Positions 1-7,793 of a DNA stretch of 64,000 nucleotides are shown here, piece after piece. This stretch comes from Chloroflexota bacterium (GTDB lineage: Bacteria > Chloroflexota > Dehalococcoidia > Lucifugimonadales > UBA2985). A model generated the notes under the pieces. It ran no database searches and was not told where the DNA came from. It saw nothing but the letters and a program-made list of their open reading frames with translations. Every line of letters starts with the position of its first letter. Position 1 is the stretch's first letter. Both the position numbers and the translations under genes were made by a program. Where the stretch lies: positions 1 to 64,000 of the forward strand of contig JAPPHY010000003.1 in assembly GCA_028877205.1 (NCBI GenBank), written 5' to 3'.

Positions 1-1232
<1,232 letters not shown>

Positions 1233-2585
1233 ATGACCCAAACCACGACTGAGACCAAGATCAACCCCAGGCCGCTGGACGGCATCCGCATCGTCGACTT
1301 CACGTGGGTGCGTGCCGGTCCCTGGGCCACGCGATGGCTTGGCGCGCTCGGCGCGCAGGTCATCAAGATCGAATGGCCGCTGCGAGAATTCGGCAGAGCA
1401 GGAGGCGCCGCCGCTGCGCCGCCCGGCATCACGCCCACCCTCAACACAGGCGGAAACTTCAACGACACCAACGCCAACAAGATGAGCCTGTCCCTCAACG
1501 TGCGCAGCCCGCGCGGCATGGACATCATCCGCAGGCTCATCTCCGTCTCGGACGCCGTGGTGGAGAACTACAGCGCGTCGGTGCTCGAGAACTGGGGCCT
1601 TGGCTACGAGGAGCTCAAGAAGCTGAGAGAGGACATCGTCTACGTGTCCATGTCCGGCTTCGGCCACTCCGGCCGCCACAAGCACTACACCACGTTCGGC
1701 CCGTCCGCGCAGGCGTTGTCCGGCATGACGTTCGCATCCGGGCTGCCCGACAAGCCGCCGGCCGGCTGGGGCTGGTCGTACTTGGACGACTCCGGAGGCA
1801 TGTACATCGCCTTCTACACCCTGGCAGCCCTGTTCCACAGGCAGACCACCGGCCGCGGCCAGCACGTGGACATGGGCCAGATGATCATGGGCGCAACCCT
1901 CAACGGCTCGGCGCTGCTGGACGTCACCATCAACGGCCGCTCCTCCACGCGGGAGGGCTACCCGCCGGGCAACCGCGCGCACTGGCCCGGCACGCCGCTG
2001 GTGAGCGGCTACCGCGGCCGCACGGTTGCGCCTCACAACAGCTATCGCACGCTGGGAGGCGGCTACAACGACTGGTGCACCATCGCCTGCTTCTCGGACG
2101 AGGAGTGGCGCAACCTTGTGTGCCTGATGGGCAGCCCGGACTGGGCCACCGACGCCAAGCTTGCCACGCTGCAGGGCAGGCTTCAAAATCAGGAGGAGAT
2201 GGACCGGTGCATCGAGGAGTGGACGCTCACGCTGGAGAAGTACGACCTCATGCACAAGTGCCAGGCGGCAGGCGTACGCGCCATGCCCGTGCAGAGCAAC
2301 GAGGACCGGGCGGAGCACGACCCACAGCTGCGTGAGCGTGGCCTGCTTCGCGAGGTCGACCATCCTGAGCTGGGGACGAGGCGTATGCAGAACGCCCCGT
2401 TCGTGCTCTCGGAGTCTCCCGCTAGGAACCATCGACACGCGCCGCTCATCGGCCAGGACAACGAGGAGATCATCACCGGCATCCTGGGTATGAGCCGCGA
2501 GGAGCTGGTGTCCGGCTACAGCGACGGAACGTTCTGGCCCGACTCGATGGACCTCTATCCCTACCAGAAGGAGCTGCTGCAATGA
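1233..2585 (+). CDS. CaiB/BaiF family (family III) CoA-transferase, subunit 1
   Basis: Predicted to move CoA between carboxylic acids, as formyl-CoA transferase, CaiB and BbsE/BbsF do; the substrate cannot be told from sequence. The 450-residue protein opens with the family signature around PLDGIRIVDFTWVRAGP, then GAQVIKIE and the NxNKxSLSLN region, and carries the GRGQHVDMG segment near residue 210. ATG 1233 was chosen because GGAGG at 1223-1227 lies 5 nt upstream; an in-frame GTG at 1227 is the alternative. Its TGA overlaps the ATG of the next CoA-transferase by 4 nt (ATGA), so the two are probably translated together and may form a heteromer like BbsEF. By eye the position of the catalytic Asp of the family is Ile here. 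Confidence 0.9.
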   Translation: MTQTTTETKINPRPLDGIRIVDFTWVRAGPWATRWLGALGAQVIKIEWPLREFGRAGGAAAAPPGITPTLNTGGNFNDTNANKMSLSLNVRSPRGMDIIRRLISVSDAVVENYSASVLENWGLGYEELKKLREDIVYVSMSGFGHSGRHKHYTTFGPSAQALSGMTFASGLPDKPPAGWGWSYLDDSGGMYIAFYTLAALFHRQTTGRGQHVDMGQMIMGATLNGSALLDVTINGRSSTREGYPPGNRAHWPGTPLVSGYRGRTVAPHNSYRTLGGGYNDWCTIACFSDEEWRNLVCLMGSPDWATDAKLATLQGRLQNQEEMDRCIEEWTLTLEKYDLMHKCQAAGVRAMPVQSNEDRAEHDPQLRERGLLREVDHPELGTRRMQNAPFVLSESPARNHRHAPLIGQDNEEIITGILGMSREELVSGYSDGTFWPDSMDLYPYQKELLQ

Positions 2586-3838
2586 CTACTCAGAACAGCG
2601 CAGGCGGCCCGTTTACAGGTGTACGAGTGCTGGAGCTAGCCGACGAGAAGGGACAGTGGTGCGGCAAGCTCCTCGGAGACCTGGGCGCGGACGTGATCAA
2701 GATCGAGCCGCCCGGCGGCGAGTCTACCCGTACGGTCGGCCCTTTCTACCAGGACAGCTTCGGGCCGGAGCGGAGCCTCAGCTTCTGGCACTACAACACC
2801 TCCAAGCGCGGCATCACGCTGGACCTGGCATCGGAGGGCGGCCGCGGGCTGTTCCGGCAGCTGGCCGCCGGCGCAGACCTGGTGATCGAGTCCTTCCCGC
2901 CGGGCTACATGCCGTCGCTTGGCCTGGGCTACGACGACCTAAAGGAGCTGAACCCGCGCATAATCGTGTGCTCCATCACGCCGTTCGGCCAGACGGGGCC
3001 CTGGCGCGACTTCCTGACGAGCGACCTGCTGCACCTCTCGGTCGGCGGTCAGATGGGGTCGTGCGGCTACGATGACGTGCCGGATGCGCCCCCAATCGCT
3101 CCCGGCGGCGGACAGGCGTGGCACATGGGCGGACACTACGCCTGCATGGCCATAACCGCGGCCCTGATACACCGCGGCAACACAGGCGTAGGCCAGTATA
3201 TCGACGTCTCAGTCCACGAGTCCTGTGCGCTCACAACGGAGGGCGCAATGGCATCCTGGATCTACAACGGCAAGACCATGATCCGGCAGACCGGGCGCCA
3301 CGCCGGCATGACCCCCTCGGCGCCAACGCAGACGCTGTGCAAGGACGGCAAGTACGTCAACATCCAGCTTCTCGCCTTCAGGCTGTCGCCGGCCCAAGTG
3401 CGACAACTAGGCGAATGGATGGATCGGTACGGCATGGCGGACGACCTGCTGGACGAGAAGTACCAGGACACGGCGGTGATTCAGGAGCAGGCCGACCACA
3501 TCAGCGAAGCCGTGCGCAGCTTCATAAACAACATGACCCGGGATGAGGTGTACGCGGGCGCGCAGGAGATGGGCTTTTCGTGGGGCGCGGTACGAGCGCA
3601 CGATGAGCTGCCGGACGACGGCCAGCTAAACGACCGCGGATTCTGGGTGCAGGTTGAACACCCGGACCTGGAGGAGACCTTCACGTACCCCGGTGCGGCC
3701 GCCATCTGGAGCGACTCGCCATGGGGCATCTCCCGCCGCGCGCCTCTTATCGGCGAGCACAACGAGGAGGTCCTGTGCGGGGAGCTGGGCCTCTCGCGGG
3801 CGGCGCTTGCAGTCCTGGCTGAAAGCGGCGTGGTCTAG
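2582..3838 (+). CDS. CaiB/BaiF family CoA-transferase, subunit 2
   Basis: Second family III CoA-transferase (418 aa), translationally coupled to the previous gene by ATGA. It has the N-terminal GVRVLELADEKGQWCGK stretch, GADVIKIEPPGGES, the NxxKRGITLDL motif and GVGQYIDVSVHES near residue 210, where the residue aligning with the catalytic Asp of formyl-CoA transferase is Glu. The C-terminal half has the usual small domain and ends with the RAPLIGEHNEEV motif found in this family. The gene pair is probably one functional unit that activates an organic acid using another acyl-CoA. Substrate unknown. Paired CaiB-type genes are frequent in bacteria that break down recalcitrant organic matter. Confidence 0.9.
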   Translation: MTTQNSAGGPFTGVRVLELADEKGQWCGKLLGDLGADVIKIEPPGGESTRTVGPFYQDSFGPERSLSFWHYNTSKRGITLDLASEGGRGLFRQLAAGADLVIESFPPGYMPSLGLGYDDLKELNPRIIVCSITPFGQTGPWRDFLTSDLLHLSVGGQMGSCGYDDVPDAPPIAPGGGQAWHMGGHYACMAITAALIHRGNTGVGQYIDVSVHESCALTTEGAMASWIYNGKTMIRQTGRHAGMTPSAPTQTLCKDGKYVNIQLLAFRLSPAQVRQLGEWMDRYGMADDLLDEKYQDTAVIQEQADHISEAVRSFINNMTRDEVYAGAQEMGFSWGAVRAHDELPDDGQLNDRGFWVQVEHPDLEETFTYPGAAAIWSDSPWGISRRAPLIGEHNEEVLCGELGLSRAALAVLAESGVV

Positions 3839-3866
3839 CGGCGCGGCGAGCGGACGCCTTCCGGCC

Positions 3867-3897
3867 CGCTCGTGGTGAGCCCGTCGAACCATGAGCG
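3867..3897. repeat. Short interspersed inverted repeat (GTGAGCC-GTCGAACC type), copy 1
   Basis: A 31-nt unit with ends CGCTC and GAGCG and core GTGGTGAGCCCGTCGAACC. Related units lie at 4059-4089 (opposite orientation) and 32158-32190, and a more diverged one near 21890-21932. It sits 29 nt after the stop of the second CoA-transferase and may fold as a hairpin. Confidence 0.7.
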
Positions 3898-4023
3898 AGC
3901 GGAAACGCGCGTCGGCCTACCACAACCGTCACCCTCGCGAAGCTTGTCCCTCACCTGATGCGGGAGCGGGGGTCTAGCCCAAGGGCGTGGTGGTGGACTG
4001 CCCGCCACCCCACCAGGTAATAG

Positions 4024-4043
4024 GTTCCTGCTTTCGCAGGAAC
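4024..4043. repeat. Perfect short palindrome in repeat-rich spacer
   Basis: GTTCCTGC-TTTC-GCAGGAAC, an 8-bp perfect stem with a 4-nt loop. This resembles the widespread GCGAAAGCAGGAA-type intergenic repeats of many bacteria. It lies in the same spacer as two other repeat families. No second copy was found in this window. Confidence 0.6.
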
Positions 4044-4058
4044 GACGGAGCAGTTCTC

Positions 4059-4089
4059 CGCTCGCCCTTCGACACGCTTGGGGTGAGCG
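4059..4089. repeat. Short interspersed inverted repeat, copy 2 (opposite orientation)
   Basis: 31 nt with the same CGCTC/GAGCG ends as the unit at 3867-3897 when read on the other strand; shared core CTTCGAC versus GTTCGAC. The equal length and matching ends indicate a repeat family, not chance palindromes. Confidence 0.6.
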
Positions 4090-4121
4090 GGCTGGAGGAC
4101 ACGGCCGCCGAGCTCCTGCAG

Positions 4122-4287
4122 CTGTCATTCTGAGCGCAGCGCAGCGGAGCCGAAGAATCTAGGGCCTCCGCAGTTGTACCATGCCCCGCCCCCAATGAGG
4201 CGCGCGTCCACGGGGTGGTGGGATGTGGCACGATCAGCAACATGCCCGAGGTTTCTCGACTCGGCTACGCCTCGCTCGAAATGACAG
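4122..4287. repeat. MITE-like element with ~40-bp imperfect terminal inverted repeats, copy 1
   Basis: The left end reads CTGTCATTCTGAGCGCAGC and continues to GAAGAATCTAGGG; the right end, on the other strand, reads CTGTCATTTCGAGCGAGGC and continues to GAGAAACCTC. The 166-bp unit has no coding capacity. A second unit of nearly the same length and the same ends lies at 21945-22106 with an unrelated centre. It fills the 3' flank of trpC and could act as a terminator hairpin. Mobility is inference: no transposase is present in the window. Confidence 0.75.
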
Positions 4288-4299
4288 TGGCAGGCCGCA

Positions 4300-5088
4300 T
4301 CAGCCGCCCAGCAGCGCCTTGGCCGCGGCGCCCGGGTCCGGCGCCGTGACCAGCGCCTCGCCCACGAGCACGGCGTGCACGCCCGCGCGACCGAGCCTGA
4401 CCACGTCGTCGCGGCTGTGGATGCCGCTCTCGCTGACCAGAATGCGGCCCTGCTGCGCGCGTGACGCCAGCCGCTCCGTCAGTGATATGTCGGTCGTGAA
4501 GGTGTGCAGGTCACGGTTGTTGATGCCGATGATCTCCGCGCCGGCCGCGACCGCCGCGTCCATCTCCTCCTCCGTGTGCACCTCCGTCAGCGCCTGCATC
4601 CACAGGCTCCGGCAGACGCCCAGGAGCTCGCTCAGCTGCTCCGGCGCGAGGATGGCCGCGATCAGCAGGACTGCGTCCGCGCCGTTTGCCCGCGCCTCGT
4701 AGACCTGGTAGGGGTCGAAGAGGAAGTCCTTGCGCAGCACCGGAGTCGCCCACGAGCCGGTCGACTCTTTCACCGCCTGCATGTGCTCCAGGCCGCCCTG
4801 GAAGTGGTCGCGCTCCGTGAGCACCGATATGGCGGCCGCGCCGTTCTCGGCGTAGGCCGTCGCGAGCGCCACGGGGTCGTAGTCGTCGCGCAGGAGACCG
4901 CGCGACGGCGACGCCTTCTTGCACTCGGCGATGAGGCGCGGGCCATCGCCCATGAGCGCACCGGACAGGTTCAGGGGAACCGGGAGGCCGCCGATTCGCT
5001 CCTCCAGCGCTGCTAAGGGCGTCTGCGCCCTGTGACGCTCCACCTCCAGCCGCTTGACCTCCACGATGCGGTCGAGAATCGTTGACAT
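4300..5088 (-). CDS. trpC: Indole-3-glycerol phosphate synthase
   Basis: Catalyses ring closure of CdRP to indole-3-glycerol phosphate, the fourth step of tryptophan synthesis, in the cytosol. The 262-aa TIM barrel shows the family signatures: IAECKKASPSRG (catalytic Lys, phosphate site), VLTERDHFQGG, VLRKDFLFDPYQVYEA (catalytic Lys), IIGINNRDLHTF and VSESGIHSRDD, ending with the VLVGEALV phosphate loop. The frame is open 41 codons further upstream, but that part lies inside trpD; ATG 5088 gives the standard MSTILDRIVEVKR start, 10 nt after the trpD stop. It is the last gene of the trpG-methyltransferase-trpD-trpC run. No trpE, trpB or trpA is in the window. Confidence 0.97.
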   Translation of the reverse strand: MSTILDRIVEVKRLEVERHRAQTPLAALEERIGGLPVPLNLSGALMGDGPRLIAECKKASPSRGLLRDDYDPVALATAYAENGAAAISVLTERDHFQGGLEHMQAVKESTGSWATPVLRKDFLFDPYQVYEARANGADAVLLIAAILAPEQLSELLGVCRSLWMQALTEVHTEEEMDAAVAAGAEIIGINNRDLHTFTTDISLTERLASRAQQGRILVSESGIHSRDDVVRLGRAGVHAVLVGEALVTAPDPGAAAKALLGG

Positions 5089-5098
5089 GGCGTTTCGT

Positions 5099-6112
5099 CT
5101 ACTCCAGACTGCTGCTGAGCTCCACCCAGGCTCGGAGCTTTGCCAGCGCCCGGCCGCTGTCGATGGACTCGGCTGCGAGGGCAGCTCCGTTAGCGAGGTC
5201 TGACGCGGCATCGCCGGCCACGAGTGCTGCGGCCGCGTTCAGGACCACCACGTCACGGTGCGGGCCCGGCTCGCCGGACAGCACGCGCTCCATTGCGGCC
5301 GCGTTTTCCTGCGCGGTGCCGCCGCGAATGGCCTCCGGCGAGGCGCGGGACAGGCCCGCGTCCTCCGGCGTTATGGTGAAGGCTTGGATGTCGCCGTCCT
5401 TCAGCTCCCACACCTGCGTCGGAGCGGAGATCGAGACCTCGTCCATGCCGTCCTCGCCGTGAACGACGAGAGCGTGCTGCGAGCCGAGAAGTCGCAGCAC
5501 CTGCGCCATCTTCTCGCCAAGCGCCCCGTCGGCCACGCCCAGCACCTGCCGCTGCGCGCCCGCGGGATTGGTGAGCGGGCCGAGGATGTTGAACACGGTG
5601 CGTATGCCGATCTCCCTGCGGGGCGGGCCCGCGAACCGCATGGCGGGATGGAACGTGGGAGCGAACATGAAGCCTACGCCCACCTCGCGGAGGCACCGCT
5701 CAACGCCCTCCGGTCCAAGATCGATCTTGACGCCTGCGGCCTCCAGCACGTCGGCGCTGCCTGCCGCGCTGGTGATGGCTCGGTTGCCGTGCTTGGCGAC
5801 ACGCATGCCCGCGCCGACGGCCACCAACGCTGCGATGGTGGAGACGTTGATGGAGTGGGTGCCGTCGCCACCGGTGCCGCAGGTGTCCACCAGGTCGTCG
5901 TCGATGCTGACGCGCAGGGCCTTGTCTCGCATAACGCGAGCCATGCCTGCGATCTCCTCGGCGGTCTCGCCCTTGATGCGCAGGGCGGTCACGAATGCGC
6001 CGAACTGGGCGGGCGTGGCCTCGCCAGTCATGATTAGCTCCATGACGCCGGAGGCGTCGTCCGCGGACAGGTCCCTGCCCGCGACCAGGTCGGCTATAGC
6101 TTGCTGCACCAT
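5099..6112 (-). CDS. trpD: Anthranilate phosphoribosyltransferase
   Basis: Transfers the phosphoribosyl group of PRPP to anthranilate, step two of tryptophan synthesis. The protein has 337 residues, normal for the family. It has the CGTGGDGTHSINVST glycine-rich PRPP loop near residue 78, KHGNRAITSAAGSADVLE, FAPTFHPAMR for the anthranilate site, RTVFNILGPLTNPA and HGEDGMDEVS for the metal-binding acidic pair. All key residues appear intact. It lies 10 nt upstream of trpC and 49 nt after the methyltransferase gene, in one reverse-strand cluster. Confidence 0.97.
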   Translation of the reverse strand: MVQQAIADLVAGRDLSADDASGVMELIMTGEATPAQFGAFVTALRIKGETAEEIAGMARVMRDKALRVSIDDDLVDTCGTGGDGTHSINVSTIAALVAVGAGMRVAKHGNRAITSAAGSADVLEAAGVKIDLGPEGVERCLREVGVGFMFAPTFHPAMRFAGPPRREIGIRTVFNILGPLTNPAGAQRQVLGVADGALGEKMAQVLRLLGSQHALVVHGEDGMDEVSISAPTQVWELKDGDIQAFTITPEDAGLSRASPEAIRGGTAQENAAAMERVLSGEPGPHRDVVVLNAAAALVAGDAASDLANGAALAAESIDSGRALAKLRAWVELSSSLE

Positions 6113-6161
6113 TTCTCGTTCGCTCCTGGGTAGAGTGTCGCCGGACGGGCTGCCACGCGGG

Positions 6162-7097
6162 TCACGTAGTCAGGCTCGCTTCAAGGTCGAGCTGCGGCTG
6201 CAAGGCCGGGAGGCGCGCTTCCAGGGCGCGCTGCGCCGCTGCCTCGCAGTAGTCGGTGTTGGTCTCGTAGCCCACGAACAACCGCCCAGCGCGCACCGCC
6301 GCCACGGCCGTGCTCCCGCTGCCCATGAACGGGTCGAGCACAACCTCGCCGGCGTATGTGTATAGCTGAATGCACCTCTGCGGCAGCTCCACGGGGAAGG
6401 GCGCAGGGTGTCCGACGCGCCGGGCGGACTCCGCCGGGAAGCTCCACACGCTGCGGGTCAGCTCCAGGAACTCCTCCGATGCCATCGTCGGTTCCCGCCC
6501 GTCAACCTTGGGCCGGCTGAAGGTCTCCTTGGAGAATACCAGGATGTACTCGTGGATGTCGCGGAGCGTGGGGTTGGCGGCCGACATCCAGCTGCCCCAC
6601 GCGGTCGATGGACTTGCGCTTGCGGCCTTGTCCCAGATGATCTCGCCACGCATGAGGAAGCCGAGGTCCAGCATGTCCTCGATGATGAAGGCGTGGAGCG
6701 GCAGGTACGGCCGCCGGCCCAGGTTGGCGATGTTGATGCACGCCCTGCCGCCGGGCACCAGCACGCGGTGCACCTCCGCCATCACCCGCTTGAGGAACGC
6801 CCGATACTGGTCCAGCGTCAGGTCCTCGTCGTAATCCTTGCCGACGTTGTACGGCGGCGAGGTGACCATGAGGTGTACGCTGCGATCCGGCAGCTCCCTC
6901 ATGCTCTCGCTGGTGTGCTGGAATACTTGATTCGCGACGCCGTCGGGCAGCGGGTTCTCCTCGTAGCGCACGCGGGACTCGGTTGGCAGGCCCTCGTAGA
7001 GGCGGCCGGCGTAGAACTTCGCCGAGTCGTGTCCGATGCGTCCGCTGGTGCCGAATGAGCTTGTCTGGGTCCCCTTGCGCCGTCGAGTGCGGTCCAT
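6162..7097 (-). CDS. Site-specific DNA methyltransferase (N4-cytosine/N6-adenine, beta class), orphan
   Basis: Transfers a methyl group from S-adenosylmethionine to an exocyclic amino group of DNA. Motif IV TSPPYNVGKDYD occurs near residue 80 and motif I DPFMGSGSTAVAA near residue 255; catalytic motif before SAM motif is the beta-class order. SPPY is common in N4-cytosine enzymes but also occurs in N6-adenine ones. The 311-aa length fits a stand-alone enzyme. No restriction endonuclease or specificity gene is nearby, so it looks like an orphan regulatory or housekeeping methylase. It lies between trpG (9 nt) and trpD (49 nt) on the same strand, an odd place for it. The target sequence cannot be told. 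Confidence 0.92.
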   Translation of the reverse strand: MDRTRRRKGTQTSSFGTSGRIGHDSAKFYAGRLYEGLPTESRVRYEENPLPDGVANQVFQHTSESMRELPDRSVHLMVTSPPYNVGKDYDEDLTLDQYRAFLKRVMAEVHRVLVPGGRACINIANLGRRPYLPLHAFIIEDMLDLGFLMRGEIIWDKAASASPSTAWGSWMSAANPTLRDIHEYILVFSKETFSRPKVDGREPTMASEEFLELTRSVWSFPAESARRVGHPAPFPVELPQRCIQLYTYAGEVVLDPFMGSGSTAVAAVRAGRLFVGYETNTDYCEAAAQRALEARLPALQPQLDLEASLTT

Positions 7098-7106
7098 GCG
7101 CGGCCC

Positions 7107-7670
7107 CTACATCCTCAGGAAGTTGCGCAACAGGTCCTTGCCCACCGTGGTCAGTATCGACTCCGGATGGAACTGGACGCCCTCCACGGCGTACTCCTTG
7201 TGGCGCACGCCCATGATGAGGCCGTTGTCCGTCCAGGCGGTGACCTCCAGCGTGTCCGGCAGGTCGTCGCGGTAGATGGCGAGGGAGTGGTATCGAATGG
7301 CCTCGAACGGATTGGGCAGCCCGGCGAACAGGCCCCTGCCGTCGTGGTGGATGACCGAGGTCTTGCCGTGCATGATCTCGCCCGCCCTGTCGACGGTGCC
7401 GCCGTGGCTGAAGCCGATGCACTGGTGGCCCAGGCATACGCCAAGGATGGGCGTGCGGCCCTCGAAGTGGCGAATGAGCTCATTGGAGATGCCGGCCTCC
7501 CTGGGCGTGCACGGCCCGGGGGAGATGACGATCTTCTCCGGCGCCATGAGCTCCACGTCCTCGAGGGTGGCCTGGTCGTTGCGCACAACCTCCACGTCTG
7601 CGCCAAGCTCGCACAGGTACTGGTAGAGGTTGTAAGTGAAGCTGTCGTAGTTGTCGATCAGAAGGATCAT
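7107..7670 (-). CDS. trpG: Anthranilate synthase glutamine amidotransferase component
   Basis: Class I glutamine amidotransferase that supplies ammonia to TrpE for anthranilate synthesis (or to PabB for folate). At 187 aa it is standard length: [15 protein letters not shown] start, [12 protein letters not shown], the nucleophile in [12 protein letters not shown], and the His-Glu pair in EGVQFHPES. The start is ATG 7670 with CCTCC on the plus strand at 7680-7684 giving GGAGG in the transcript; the open frame extends further but with no family similarity. It heads the reverse-strand trp cluster, and the partner trpE must lie elsewhere. Whether it serves tryptophan, folate or both is not visible. 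Confidence 0.95.
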   Translation of the reverse strand: MILLIDNYDSFTYNLYQYLCELGADVEVVRNDQATLEDVELMAPEKIVISPGPCTPREAGISNELIRHFEGRTPILGVCLGHQCIGFSHGGTVDRAGEIMHGKTSVIHHDGRGLFAGLPNPFEAIRYHSLAIYRDDLPDTLEVTAWTDNGLIMGVRHKEYAVEGVQFHPESILTTVGKDLLRNFLRM

Positions 7671-7690
7671 GGTGTCTTGCCTCCACCGCA

Positions 7691-7720
7691 ATTGTACCCG
7701 CGGACGGCGGGTGAGGTAAA
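7691..7720 (-). promoter_or_regulatory. Probable promoter of trpG-methyltransferase-trpDC
   Basis: On the reverse strand TTTACC (7720-7715), an 18-bp spacer and TACAAT (7696-7691) match sigma70-type boxes at 4/6 and 5/6. The start point would fall near 7684, giving a very short leader. No attenuator-like leader peptide or T-box was seen. Confidence 0.5.
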
Positions 7721-7758
7721 GCGTCGGCTGGGCGCGCGGGTGCTGCGAACTTGGGCAG

Positions 7759-7787
7759 TTCAGAGCCGTCTCTCGTTCTGCTAGACT
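7759..7787 (+). promoter_or_regulatory. Probable promoter giving a leaderless lipoprotein mRNA
   Basis: TTCAGA (7759-7764), 17 bp, TAGACT (7782-7787). The ATG of the following gene is at 7794, the place where transcription would begin, and no Shine-Dalgarno sequence precedes it. Confidence 0.5.
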
Positions 7788-7793
7788 TACCAC

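Noticed and set aside
7671-7793. Trp attenuator or T-box upstream of trpG
   Set aside because: No leader peptide with Trp codons, no T-box motif and not enough room: the predicted start point is about 14 nt before the gene.
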